From assembly GCA_017625435.1 (NCBI GenBank), contig JAGAKX010000044.1, forward strand, positions 1 to 64,000: a DNA stretch of 64,000 bases. Direction: 5' to 3'. This document shows, piece after piece, positions 10,267 to 17,715 of this stretch. Below the pieces are notes generated by a model that was not told where the DNA came from, searched no databases, and was given only the letters and a program-made list of their open reading frames with translations. Made by a program: the position numbers and the translations under genes. The stretch comes from Clostridia bacterium (GTDB lineage: Bacteria; Bacillota; Clostridia; Oscillospirales; Acutalibacteraceae). The first letter of the stretch is position 1. The number at the start of each line of letters is the position of its first letter.

Positions 10267-10332
10267 GTAAACTCAAGATAAACTTTTTAGAGGCAAATAT
10301 GAACAGACTGTAAACAAGCACAAAGAGTTTAC
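10267..10332. promoter_or_regulatory. Cluster of GTAAAC/GTTTAC sites before the response regulator
   Basis: The 285-base intergenic region between the Lgt-like gene and the two-component operon is A/T rich. GTAAAC occurs at 10267-10272 and 10310-10315, and GTTTAC at 10327-10332; the last two form an inverted repeat with an 11-base spacer. They lie 70-130 bases before the response regulator start, a sensible place for binding sites of the regulator itself. No promoter with good hexamers was found here, although TATTAT/TATAAA at 10372-10380 could be a -10. Inference only. Confidence 0.3.
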
Positions 10333-10399
10333 TTTTTGTTAATTTTCCTGTGATAATATTACTGTACACTATTATAAAATGCGGAAGAGAAGGTGTATT

Positions 10400-11086
10400 A
10401 TGTTTCAGATACTCGTAGCCGAAGACAATCTTAACTCGGCAAAGCTTATGAAAATCATCCTCAATCAGGCAGGCTTCAAGGTTATTACCGTAACAAACGG
10501 AGCAGAAGCCCTTGACATTATGGATACCCGTCATATTGACCTTATCATACTGGACATTATGATGCCTGAAATGGACGGCTATGAACTGACAAAGAGCCTG
10601 AGGCAGGCAGGGAACAACATACCGATTCTTATGGTAACGGGAAAAACCCAGAACGAGGACAAATGGGAAGGCTTTATAGCAGGTGCGGACGACTACCTCA
10701 CAAAGCCCGTCAATGAGACAGAGCTCATTCTGAGAATAAAAGCGTTGCTGCGCCGTTCGCAGATTGCAAGCGAGAAAAAGCTGCAGATAGGAGATGTTAC
10801 GCTCGATTACGATGCCCTGAGCGTTTCAAAAAACGGCAAGCTTATGGTTCTTCCGCAGAAGGAATTTTATCTCCTCTATACTCTTTTATCCTCCCCTGAA
10901 AAGGTATTTACCCGCATTCAGCTTATGGACAGCATCTGGGGAATGAATTCCGAATCTGTTGACACTACGGTAAATGTACACATAAACCGCCTGAGAAAAC
11001 GCTTTGAGGATTGGGAAGAATTCTCCATTATTGCCGTGAGAGGTGTGGGATATATGGGAGTGATCAATGTTGAAAAAGTCTCCTGA
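10400..11086 (+). CDS. OmpR/PhoB-family response regulator
   Basis: 228 residues. The N-terminal receiver domain (~1-115) shows the acidic pocket at VAEDN, the phospho-acceptor Asp52 in LIILDIMMPEMDG and the switch Lys in the LTKPV motif. The C-terminal winged-helix DNA-binding domain (~130-228) ends in VDTTVNVHINRLRKRFE and the VRGVGYM hairpin, typical of OmpR members. The ATG at 10400 was chosen because AGAAGGTG lies just before it; an in-frame ATG at 10379 would add seven residues without a ribosome site. The stop overlaps the start of the downstream kinase by 20 bases, so the two are translationally coupled and form one two-component system. The signal and targets are unknown. Confidence 0.9.
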   Translation: MFQILVAEDNLNSAKLMKIILNQAGFKVITVTNGAEALDIMDTRHIDLIILDIMMPEMDGYELTKSLRQAGNNIPILMVTGKTQNEDKWEGFIAGADDYLTKPVNETELILRIKALLRRSQIASEKKLQIGDVTLDYDALSVSKNGKLMVLPQKEFYLLYTLLSSPEKVFTRIQLMDSIWGMNSESVDTTVNVHINRLRKRFEDWEEFSIIAVRGVGYMGVINVEKVS

Positions 11087-12212
11087 AAAAGCTAAAAAAA
11101 GCAGATTCGGACTTATGTTCGTTACGGGAATTATTCTGCTGGTAATTTCAAACACCGTATCAATTATAGGCGGATACGCTTTTCATTACATATATAAGCT
11201 CGGCTTCGTAAACGACAAAAACGGCTTTATTTTCTGGCTTGCGATTATTATAATTCTGTTCATAGGCGCAGGCGGTCTGATTAACCTGGCCTTGGCTGTA
11301 ATTTTTACCAGCAAAACAGACACACTTTCCAAAGCAATGCAAAAAATAATCGATGGGGAGTTTTCCGCAAGAATTGATTACACAGGTAAGCTCACCGATC
11401 CCGGAAAAAAAGCTGTTGATTCCTTTAACGAAATGGCTGTTCAGCTGAAAAACACAAAAATGCTGAACAACGACTTTATAAACAATTTTTCACACGATAT
11501 AAGAACTCCTCTGGGCAATATTACGGGATTTGCAAATCTGATTAAATCAAACACCCTTGCCGAAGAGGAAAGAAACGAATATATTGACATAATAATTGAA
11601 GAAGCAAGGAGACTTTCCCGGCTTTCGGAAAACATACTTATGCTTCTGCGCTTTGAAAATGATGAAAAAATAATAAACATACAGAACATTAATCTTACGG
11701 AGCAGCTGAGACAGATTTCCGCTTCCTTATATCACAAATGGAACGAAAAAAATATTGAAATCATACTTGACGGTAGCGACATCTCTGTCGCCGCAAGCCG
11801 TGACCTGCTGGCTCAGGTATGGACAAATCTCCTTGATAATGCAATAAAATTCTCACCCGCCGGAAAAAGCGTACATATCAGCATAACAAAAAATGCCGAC
11901 CTTGTTTCGGTCAGCATAAAAAACTACGGTTGCACTCTGTCAGAAGCAGAGCTGCCGCTTATTTTTGAGAGATTCTATCAGGAAGAAACAACACAAAAGG
12001 CTTCAGGAAACGGGCTGGGCCTCGCTTTAGTAAAAAGCATCACAGAGCTTCATGGCGGTACCGTTTTTGCGGAGCTTTGCGGTGACGGTGCAATAATATT
12101 TACAGTAAGCTTGCCCCTCTCTCAGCAAGTACCGTGCTGTCTTCCTGTGTTATCAATCCACGTTTCGCCCTCTATCAGCATTTCCCCTACGGTACAGAAG
12201 CTATACTCCTGA
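11067..12212 (+). CDS. Membrane sensor histidine kinase, partner of the response regulator
   Basis: 381 residues. Two membrane helices (~15-43 and ~54-80) flank only a very short external loop, so it probably senses membrane or cytoplasmic signals. A HAMP-like segment follows (~80-135), then the dimerisation helix with phospho-acceptor His143 in FSHDIRTPL, the N box WTNLLDNAIKFS and the G2 box GNGLGLAL. The G1 box, usually D-x-G-x-G, reads KNYGCTL: the ADP-binding Asp is Asn and the second Gly is Thr. The F box FERFYQ is intact. The usual C-terminus would be near ...FTVSLPL; the extra ~30 residues are encoded antisense to the end of the convergent deacetylase gene, with a 91-base overlap. Start has GGGAGTG about 6 bases upstream. 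Confidence 0.88.
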   Translation: MLKKSPEKAKKSRFGLMFVTGIILLVISNTVSIIGGYAFHYIYKLGFVNDKNGFIFWLAIIIILFIGAGGLINLALAVIFTSKTDTLSKAMQKIIDGEFSARIDYTGKLTDPGKKAVDSFNEMAVQLKNTKMLNNDFINNFSHDIRTPLGNITGFANLIKSNTLAEEERNEYIDIIIEEARRLSRLSENILMLLRFENDEKIINIQNINLTEQLRQISASLYHKWNEKNIEIILDGSDISVAASRDLLAQVWTNLLDNAIKFSPAGKSVHISITKNADLVSVSIKNYGCTLSEAELPLIFERFYQEETTQKASGNGLGLALVKSITELHGGTVFAELCGDGAIIFTVSLPLSQQVPCCLPVLSIHVSPSISISPTVQKLYS

Positions 12213-12883
12213 TTTTTAAGATTCTTTATTATTGTCGGGAGAGCTTCAATGGTGTTTTCTTTACCAATATGAAATAATACTATCGAGCCGTTTGCCGCTT
12301 TTCCGGTAACACGGCTCACTATTTTTTCGGGGGCAGGGTCTTTCCAGTCAATGCTGTCAACATCCCATTGCACCGCAGTCATTCCGAGACTTTCCGCTGC
12401 TTCTACGGTTTTGTTATCATAAGACCCGGCAGGGGCTCGGTAGAGCGCAGGGCTTACACCCGTCAGCGAAAAAAGCAGCTCGTTGCAGGCATTTATGTCA
12501 CTTACAATCTCCGAAAAACTCTGTGTCACGGGATCGGTATGCTTCATAGAATGATTTCCCGTCTCATGTCCTTCATTATATATTTTTCTTACAGCTTCGG
12601 GGTTCTTTTCCGCAAACTCACCTACAAAAAAGAAGGTACATTTAATATTCTCCTTTGTCAACAATTCGAGAATTTCGTCAAGTCCTTCTGTTCCCCAGGC
12701 ACAGTTGAATGTAAGGGCAATTTCCTTTACATCCGTCTCAACACAGTACACAGGAAGTCTCCTTTCTTCGGCGGATGCGGTGGTGGCAAGGGTATAGCTT
12801 ACGGCAAATACTATGACCAGAACCCATAAAAGCATCAGAACAATAAGAGCTATATCTCTTTTTAAAGGATTCTCTGTTTTCAT
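12122..12883 (-). CDS. Polysaccharide deacetylase, PdaB-like, possibly inactive
   Basis: 253 residues. An N-terminal membrane anchor (~10-37) is followed by a NodB-type carbohydrate esterase 4 domain. Motif 1 reads ALTFNCAWG. PdaB-like sporulation deacetylases carry T-F-D at this place, so the catalytic base Asp is Asn60 here. Motif 2 (H111-S-M-K-H115, metal ligands), motif 3 (YRAPAGSYD), motif 4 (QWDVDSIDW) and motif 5 (VLFHIG) are intact. The family deacetylates peptidoglycan or similar glycans outside the membrane; in spore formers PdaB acts on spore cortex. With the Asp lost, activity is uncertain. The 3' end overlaps the kinase gene convergently, and the last ~17 residues extend beyond the usual domain end. 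A ribosome site AAAGGA precedes the ATG. Confidence 0.85.
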   Translation of the reverse strand: MKTENPLKRDIALIVLMLLWVLVIVFAVSYTLATTASAEERRLPVYCVETDVKEIALTFNCAWGTEGLDEILELLTKENIKCTFFFVGEFAEKNPEAVRKIYNEGHETGNHSMKHTDPVTQSFSEIVSDINACNELLFSLTGVSPALYRAPAGSYDNKTVEAAESLGMTAVQWDVDSIDWKDPAPEKIVSRVTGKAANGSIVLFHIGKENTIEALPTIIKNLKNQEYSFCTVGEMLIEGETWIDNTGRQHGTC

Positions 12884-13005
12884 AATCTTATCCTTTCAGA
12901 AAGCTTTTCTTATTCCAATATATTCCTTTATTTTCTGTTATATGCTTTTGGCAAATTACATAATTTTCCCTCTTTTAATTTGTAAGAGCCGATATCAATT
13001 GAAAG

Positions 13006-13034
13006 TTGTGTTAAAAAAATTTATATGATAAAAT
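13006..13034 (+). promoter_or_regulatory. Probable promoter of the GH106-like gene
   Basis: TTGTGT at 13006-13011, 17-base spacer, TAAAAT at 13029-13034, placing transcription start near 13041 and leaving a ~58-base leader before the ATG at 13099. An alternative -35 TTGAAA lies a few bases upstream. The remainder of the 12884-13098 gap is A/T rich with nothing else recognisable. Confidence 0.45.
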
Positions 13035-13098
13035 AAATTTGGTTGCGATAGCATTACATCAACGCTCGTCAGCCCGAATACATCAGGAGGTGTATATT

Positions 13099-16000
13099 AT
13101 GCTTTATAAGAAAAACTGTGAAAAAACTCTTAAAAAAGAGCTGTTCGAAAACCCCACATCCGAATTCAGAGGAACTCCGTTCTGGGCACTGAACTCCTAT
13201 CTTACAAAAGAGGAGCTTTGCCGTCAGATTGACGTTTTCAAGGAAATGGGGCTTGGCGGATTTCATCTGCACGTAAGAACAGGTCTTGAAAATGAATATT
13301 TAAGCGAAGAATATATGGAGCTTATCAAGGACACCGTAGTCAAGGCAAAGAACGAAGAAATGCTTGCCTGGCTTTACGATGAGGACCGCTGGCCCTCGGG
13401 TGCCGCAGGCGGTCTTGTCACAAAGGACGAAAAATACAGAGGCAGATGCCTTCTTTTCACTCCCTTTAAGGAAGCCGAAGCATTCTCATCAAACGATTCA
13501 CGCTCCGAGGGCGGAAGAAGCGGCAAGGGCAAGCTTCTTGCCTGCTATGATATTGTTCTTGACGGTGACGGATATCTTAAGGATTACCGCTTAATCGGTG
13601 AGAACGATGAAGCCGAAGGCACAAAGTGGTACGCTTTCCTCGAAGTGCATACTCCTTCAAGCTGGTATAACGATCAGGCTTATGCAGACACATTAAGCCG
13701 TGAAGCTATTGAAAAATTCATTGAGGTTACCCACGAGAAGTACAAGGCAAAGGTCGGCGATGAGTTTGATAAAACCGTTCCCGCAATCTTCACAGATGAG
13801 CCTCAGTTCACAAGAAAGAGAGTTCTTAATAACTCCTTCGATAAAATGGATATCACAATGCCCTGGACAGATAAGGTTCCCGAGCTTTATAAGGAATATT
13901 ACGGAGAGGATATTTTTGAAACTCTTCCCGAGGTATTCTGGGATAAGCCCGGCTCCGCACCCTCTCTTCCCCGCTACAGATATCACGATTTCATAGCTGA
14001 GCTGTTTGCTTCATCCTTTGCAGATACGGTGGGCGAATGGTGTAAGAAGAACGGTATTGCCCTTACGGGTCATATGATGGAGGAGCCCAGCCTTGAATCC
14101 CAGACGGCAGCTCTCGGTGAGGCTATGCGTTCTTACAGAAATTTCCAGCTTCCCGGTATTGATATGCTTTGCAATTCCCACGAATTCACCACGGCAAAGC
14201 AGGCACAGTCGGCAGTTCATCAGTTCGGCTACGAGGGTATGCTTTCCGAGCTTTACGGCGTTACGGGATGGGACTGTGATTTCAGAACATATAAGCATCA
14301 GGGCGACTGGCAGGCATGTCTCGGTGTTACAATCCGTGTTCCCCACCTTTCGTGGTATGCTATGAAGGGTGAAGCAAAGCGTGACTATCCTGCTTCAATT
14401 CACTATCAGTCCCCCTGGTATAAAAAGTATAACCTTATTGAAGATCACTTTGCACGTGTTAACACAGCACTCACAAGAGGCAAGCCCGTTGTTAAGGTCG
14501 GTGTGATTCATCCCGTTGAAAGCTTCTGGCTCCATTGGGGTCCCAACGATAAATCCGCAGTTTTCAGAGAAAGCCTTGATGACCGCTTCTATAGTGTTAC
14601 GGATTGGCTTCTTGAAGGCAGTATTGATTTCAACTTCATTTCAGAATCCCTACTTCCCACACTTTGCGAAAAGGGCAGAGCACCTCTTAAGGTAGGTCAG
14701 ATGGAATACGATGCAATTGTTGTTCCCGGCTGCGAAACTCTCAGAAGTACAACAGTTGAAAGACTCAAGGACTTCCGCGCAAAGGGCGGTAAGCTCATAT
14801 TTATGGGAGATGCGCCCACACTTATTGATGCTGTTCCCTCAGAAGACGGCAAAAAGCTTTTCTCAGAAAGCGTTTGCATAGACTTCTCCCGTGCTTCTCT
14901 TCTTACTGCCCTTGAAGATTCAAGAACACTTACAATCCGTTATGCTGACGGCAGACTTACAGACAGATATATGTATCAGCTCCGTGAGGACGGTGACTGC
15001 CGCTGGCTCTTTATATGTAATTCCAAGGAGCCCGGCAACAAGTACGTTGACTACGGTAAGAATATACAGATTATATTAAACGGAATATACACACCCGAAA
15101 TCTATAATACCGAAAACGGCAGTATCACTCCCGTAAGGGCTGAATACAGAGAGGGAAAAACAATAATAAGATGTACCCTTTTCGGCTACGATTCATTACT
15201 TCTGAGACTTACGGAGGGTGAATCCTGCTGTGATATGCCTCAGCACGTGCCTGAAACAGTTCAGGAGGCTATGGGAGGTCTTTATGACTTTGAGCTTTCC
15301 GAGGACAATGTTCTGCTTCTGGATATGGCACAATGGAAAATAAACGATGACAGCGAATTCTCAGAAAAAGAAGAAATCCTCCGTCTTGATAATATGATAA
15401 GAGACAGACTGGGACTTAAGGAAAGAGGCGGTCACGTTGTTCAGCCCTGGGTTCTTGGCAACAGACCCAAGCCCCACACCGTTACCCTCCGCTATGCAAT
15501 CAACAGTGAAATTGACTACAGCGGTGCAATTCTTGCCCTTGAGGATGCCGACGTCGCAAAGGTAAGCTTCAACGGAAATGAAGTAACCGAGAGACTTCCC
15601 GGCTACTACGTTGATATTTCAATCGGCAAAATGCTTTTAGGCGATATCAGAAAGGGAGAAAATATACTTGAAATCACTCTTCCCTTCGGTGAAACGGCAA
15701 ACCTTGAAAGTGTATTCGTCTTAGGTAAATTCGGAGTAAGGGTAACAGGCTGCGAGGCAGTAATTACCGCACTTCCCGAAAAGATAACCTTCGGCTCACT
15801 CCTTTCCCAGGGACTTCCCTTCTACGGCGGTGCTGTAACCTACAAGATGAAGGCCTCAACAGAAAACGGTAAGCTTTCTGTTACCGCAAGTGACTATATG
15901 GGAGCCTTAATTGAGGTAAATATTGACGGCAAGGAAGCAGGAAACATCATTTATCCGCCCTATACACTCGAGCTTGATGGCCTGAATAAGGGTGAGCATC

Positions 16001-16173
16001 AGATTGATATAAAGCTTTATATCCACCGCTACAACACCTTCGGCCCCGTTCATCTTGTTAATGTCAAGGAATCCTGGCACGGCCCGGGAGCCTGGAGAAG
16101 CGAGGACATCAACTGGAGCTACGAATACGTATTCAGAACAACAGGCATTCTTAAAACTCCCGGCATAAAATAA
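13099..16173 (+). CDS. GH106-like glycoside hydrolase (alpha-L-rhamnosidase-type family)
   Basis: 1,024 residues from the ATG at 13099, which has a perfect AGGAGGTG 6 bases upstream; the frame extends 20 codons further upstream but without a ribosome site. The N-terminal block FRGTPFWALN, then ELCRQIDVFKEMGLGGFHLH, RTGL, YLSEE and WLYDEDRWPSGAAGG is characteristic of GH106/alpha-L-rhamnosidase-like glycosidases. A (beta/alpha)8 catalytic region (to ~residue 480) is followed by a Rossmann-like segment (DAIVVPGCETLRS) and C-terminal beta-sandwich, sugar-binding-type domains (~750-1020). No signal peptide, so it acts in the cytoplasm on imported oligosaccharide or on an unknown substrate. Monocistronic: own promoter and a strong terminator directly downstream. 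Exact specificity cannot be read from sequence. Confidence 0.7.
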   Translation: MLYKKNCEKTLKKELFENPTSEFRGTPFWALNSYLTKEELCRQIDVFKEMGLGGFHLHVRTGLENEYLSEEYMELIKDTVVKAKNEEMLAWLYDEDRWPSGAAGGLVTKDEKYRGRCLLFTPFKEAEAFSSNDSRSEGGRSGKGKLLACYDIVLDGDGYLKDYRLIGENDEAEGTKWYAFLEVHTPSSWYNDQAYADTLSREAIEKFIEVTHEKYKAKVGDEFDKTVPAIFTDEPQFTRKRVLNNSFDKMDITMPWTDKVPELYKEYYGEDIFETLPEVFWDKPGSAPSLPRYRYHDFIAELFASSFADTVGEWCKKNGIALTGHMMEEPSLESQTAALGEAMRSYRNFQLPGIDMLCNSHEFTTAKQAQSAVHQFGYEGMLSELYGVTGWDCDFRTYKHQGDWQACLGVTIRVPHLSWYAMKGEAKRDYPASIHYQSPWYKKYNLIEDHFARVNTALTRGKPVVKVGVIHPVESFWLHWGPNDKSAVFRESLDDRFYSVTDWLLEGSIDFNFISESLLPTLCEKGRAPLKVGQMEYDAIVVPGCETLRSTTVERLKDFRAKGGKLIFMGDAPTLIDAVPSEDGKKLFSESVCIDFSRASLLTALEDSRTLTIRYADGRLTDRYMYQLREDGDCRWLFICNSKEPGNKYVDYGKNIQIILNGIYTPEIYNTENGSITPVRAEYREGKTIIRCTLFGYDSLLLRLTEGESCCDMPQHVPETVQEAMGGLYDFELSEDNVLLLDMAQWKINDDSEFSEKEEILRLDNMIRDRLGLKERGGHVVQPWVLGNRPKPHTVTLRYAINSEIDYSGAILALEDADVAKVSFNGNEVTERLPGYYVDISIGKMLLGDIRKGENILEITLPFGETANLESVFVLGKFGVRVTGCEAVITALPEKITFGSLLSQGLPFYGGAVTYKMKASTENGKLSVTASDYMGALIEVNIDGKEAGNIIYPPYTLELDGLNKGEHQIDIKLYIHRYNTFGPVHLVNVKESWHGPGAWRSEDINWSYEYVFRTTGILKTPGIK

Positions 16174-16209
16174 ATTTTTACACAACATAATAAGACAGCT
16201 TTTGCAAAG

Positions 16210-16244
16210 GAACTCCGCTATTATTTAAGCGGAGTTCTTTTTTT
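16210..16244 (+). terminator. Intrinsic terminator directly before spoIIAA
   Basis: Perfect 10-bp stem GAACTCCGCT (16210-16219) / AGCGGAGTTC (16228-16237), 8-base A/T loop, then seven T (16238-16244). The T tract is followed immediately by the GGGAGG ribosome site of spoIIAA. It ends the GH106-like transcript, and if the spoIIA promoter lies upstream it would also sit in the spoIIA leader. Confidence 0.85.
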
Positions 16245-16257
16245 GGGAGGAAAACTT

Positions 16258-16557
16258 ATGCAGACTGCAATTTCGGACAAGACCCTTACGGTTTATCTGC
16301 AGGGTGAAATAGACCACCACACGGCGGCAGCTATACGCAATCAGACGGATTCACGGATACTCCGCCACTCCCCCGAGGAGCTGATTCTTGATTTTTCGGG
16401 TGTCAGCTTTATGGATTCATCAGGAGTGGGCCTGGTCATAGGAAGATATAAATTAGCTCTTTCAAGAAACTGCCGTACCGTTGTTACGGGTCTCAGAGAA
16501 AGAGATAAAAGGATACTGATGCTCTCGGGGCTTCAGAATAAAATAGAATTCAGGTGA
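16258..16557 (+). CDS. spoIIAA: Anti-sigma F factor antagonist SpoIIAA
   Basis: 99 residues, a single STAS domain. The phosphorylation site is in FMDSSGVGL (Ser54), the residue that SpoIIAB phosphorylates and SpoIIE dephosphorylates. Unphosphorylated SpoIIAA binds SpoIIAB and frees sigma F in the forespore. The ATG at 16258 follows GGGAGG by 7 bases; an earlier in-frame TTG lies inside the terminator T tract and is unlikely. First gene of the three-gene spoIIA operon; four bases separate it from spoIIAB. Only ~100 bases, mostly a terminator, separate it from the GH106-like gene, so its promoter, expected to be sigma-H type, must overlap the hairpin or lie before it; I could not find convincing elements. 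Confidence 0.93.
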   Translation: MQTAISDKTLTVYLQGEIDHHTAAAIRNQTDSRILRHSPEELILDFSGVSFMDSSGVGLVIGRYKLALSRNCRTVVTGLRERDKRILMLSGLQNKIEFR

Positions 16558-16561
16558 TATT

Positions 16562-16999
16562 ATGGCAAAGGCAATTAACGATTTTAAGATGAATATTCCC
16601 TCAAAATCCGTAAACGAGGGCTTTTTAAGGGCAGTAGTCTCCGCATTTTCTGCTCTCTCAGACCCTACTATTGAAGAAATAAATGACATAAAAACCGCTG
16701 TCAGCGAAGCGGTAACAAACGCAATCGTTCACGGCTACAGAGAAAAACAAGGGAGAATTTACATAGATGCTGCGATACTCCCCGATAATGTATTGAGAAT
16801 AAAAATAAAAGACAAGGGCGAGGGCATCGAGGATGTAAAAAAGGCAATGGAGCCCCTTTTTACCACGGCAGGTGATGACCGCTCGGGACTTGGCTTTACG
16901 GTTATGGAAAGCTTCTGCGACAAGGTAAGGGTAAAATCCGTAAAAGGGAAAGGTACCGTTGTCACACTCACCAAAAAAATAACGGGAAAGTGTGAATAA
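16562..16999 (+). CDS. spoIIAB: Anti-sigma F factor / serine kinase SpoIIAB
   Basis: 145 residues, a GHKL-type ATPase. N box EAVTNAIVHGY, G1 box DKGEGIED and G2-type RSGLGFTVM are all present. The protein binds sigma F to keep it inactive and uses ATP to phosphorylate SpoIIAA. Length agrees with the family (~145). GGTGA lies 5 bases before the ATG. Its TAA shares one base with the ATG of sigF, so the inhibitor and the sigma factor are translationally coupled as in other endospore formers. Confidence 0.95.
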   Translation: MAKAINDFKMNIPSKSVNEGFLRAVVSAFSALSDPTIEEINDIKTAVSEAVTNAIVHGYREKQGRIYIDAAILPDNVLRIKIKDKGEGIEDVKKAMEPLFTTAGDDRSGLGFTVMESFCDKVRVKSVKGKGTVVTLTKKITGKCE

Positions 17000-17652
17000 T
17001 GGCGGAGCATACCAACAATACGCTTGTTACCGAGAATCTCGGGCTTGTGCATTCCTGTGCCAACCGTTTCAGGGGCTCGGGAGTGGAATATGACGACCTT
17101 TTTCAGGCAGGCTGTGTAGGGCTTATTAAAGCGGCTGCAGGCTTTGACCCGTCGTTGGGCTTTCGATTTTCAACCTATGCAGTCCCTGCTATTTTAGGTG
17201 AAATAAAAAGAATTTTCCGTGACGGCGGTGCGGTAAAGATAGGCCGCTCGGCAAAGGAAAAGGCAAGAAATCTTTTCGCGCTGAAGGAAGAGCTGTCCCT
17301 GAGTCTCGGAAGGGAGCCTACCGTAACGGAAATCGCAGATAAGGCTCAGCTGGATGTAAGTGAAACAGCATCGCTTTTGTGTGCGTGTATGCCCGTAATA
17401 TCGCTTACATCAGACGAGGACGAGGGACAGACGGATATTCCCGTAGACTCTGAGGAGGAAAGGCTGTCCGATCACATAGATTTAATGAACTCTCTTGATG
17501 CCCTTGACGAAACGGAGCGTCTTCTTATTGAATACCGCTATTTCAAAGGTCTTACCCAGACCGTCACGGCAAAAAAAATGGGCCTTTCTCAGGTGCAGGT
17601 ATCCCGTAAGGAAAAGGCAATTCTTCTGAAGCTGAGAAAAATGCTTTCTTGA
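16999..17652 (+). CDS. sigF: RNA polymerase sigma-F factor (forespore-specific)
   Basis: 217 residues, somewhat shorter than B. subtilis sigma F (~255), mainly at the N-terminus. Region 2 is clear: DDLFQAGCVGLIKAAAGFDP, then FSTYAVPAILGEIKR. Region 3 (TVTEIADKAQLDVSETASL) and region 4 (ETERLLIEYRYFKGLTQ ... LSQVQVSRKEK) follow. It directs early forespore transcription after asymmetric division. Third gene of the spoIIA operon. The TTGACA of the next promoter overlaps its stop codon. Confidence 0.93.
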   Translation: MAEHTNNTLVTENLGLVHSCANRFRGSGVEYDDLFQAGCVGLIKAAAGFDPSLGFRFSTYAVPAILGEIKRIFRDGGAVKIGRSAKEKARNLFALKEELSLSLGREPTVTEIADKAQLDVSETASLLCACMPVISLTSDEDEGQTDIPVDSEEERLSDHIDLMNSLDALDETERLLIEYRYFKGLTQTVTAKKMGLSQVQVSRKEKAILLKLRKMLS

Positions 17653-17710
17653 CAATATACCTTAATTATGATAATCTTTCTTTTTGGAAATCAAGAAGAA
17701 TTAAGGTATA
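17649..17710 (+). promoter_or_regulatory. Promoter with a 12-bp inverted-repeat operator before the EamA gene
   Basis: TTGACA at 17649-17654 overlaps the sigF stop, and GATAAT at 17670-17675 lies 15 bases downstream. Perfect 12-base inverted repeats TATACCTTAATT (17656-17667) and AATTAAGGTATA (17699-17710) are present: the left arm fills the -35/-10 spacer and the right arm ends 5 bases before the ATG, covering the AAGG ribosome site. This is the geometry of a repressor operator pair, or, if transcription starts further upstream, of a hairpin hiding the ribosome site. Confidence 0.55.
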
Positions 17711-17715
17711 GTTTT

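Noticed and set aside
12368-12829. 153-codon plus-strand frame antisense to the deacetylase
   Set aside because: The deacetylase has clear family motifs; the antisense frame has none and lacks a ribosome site.
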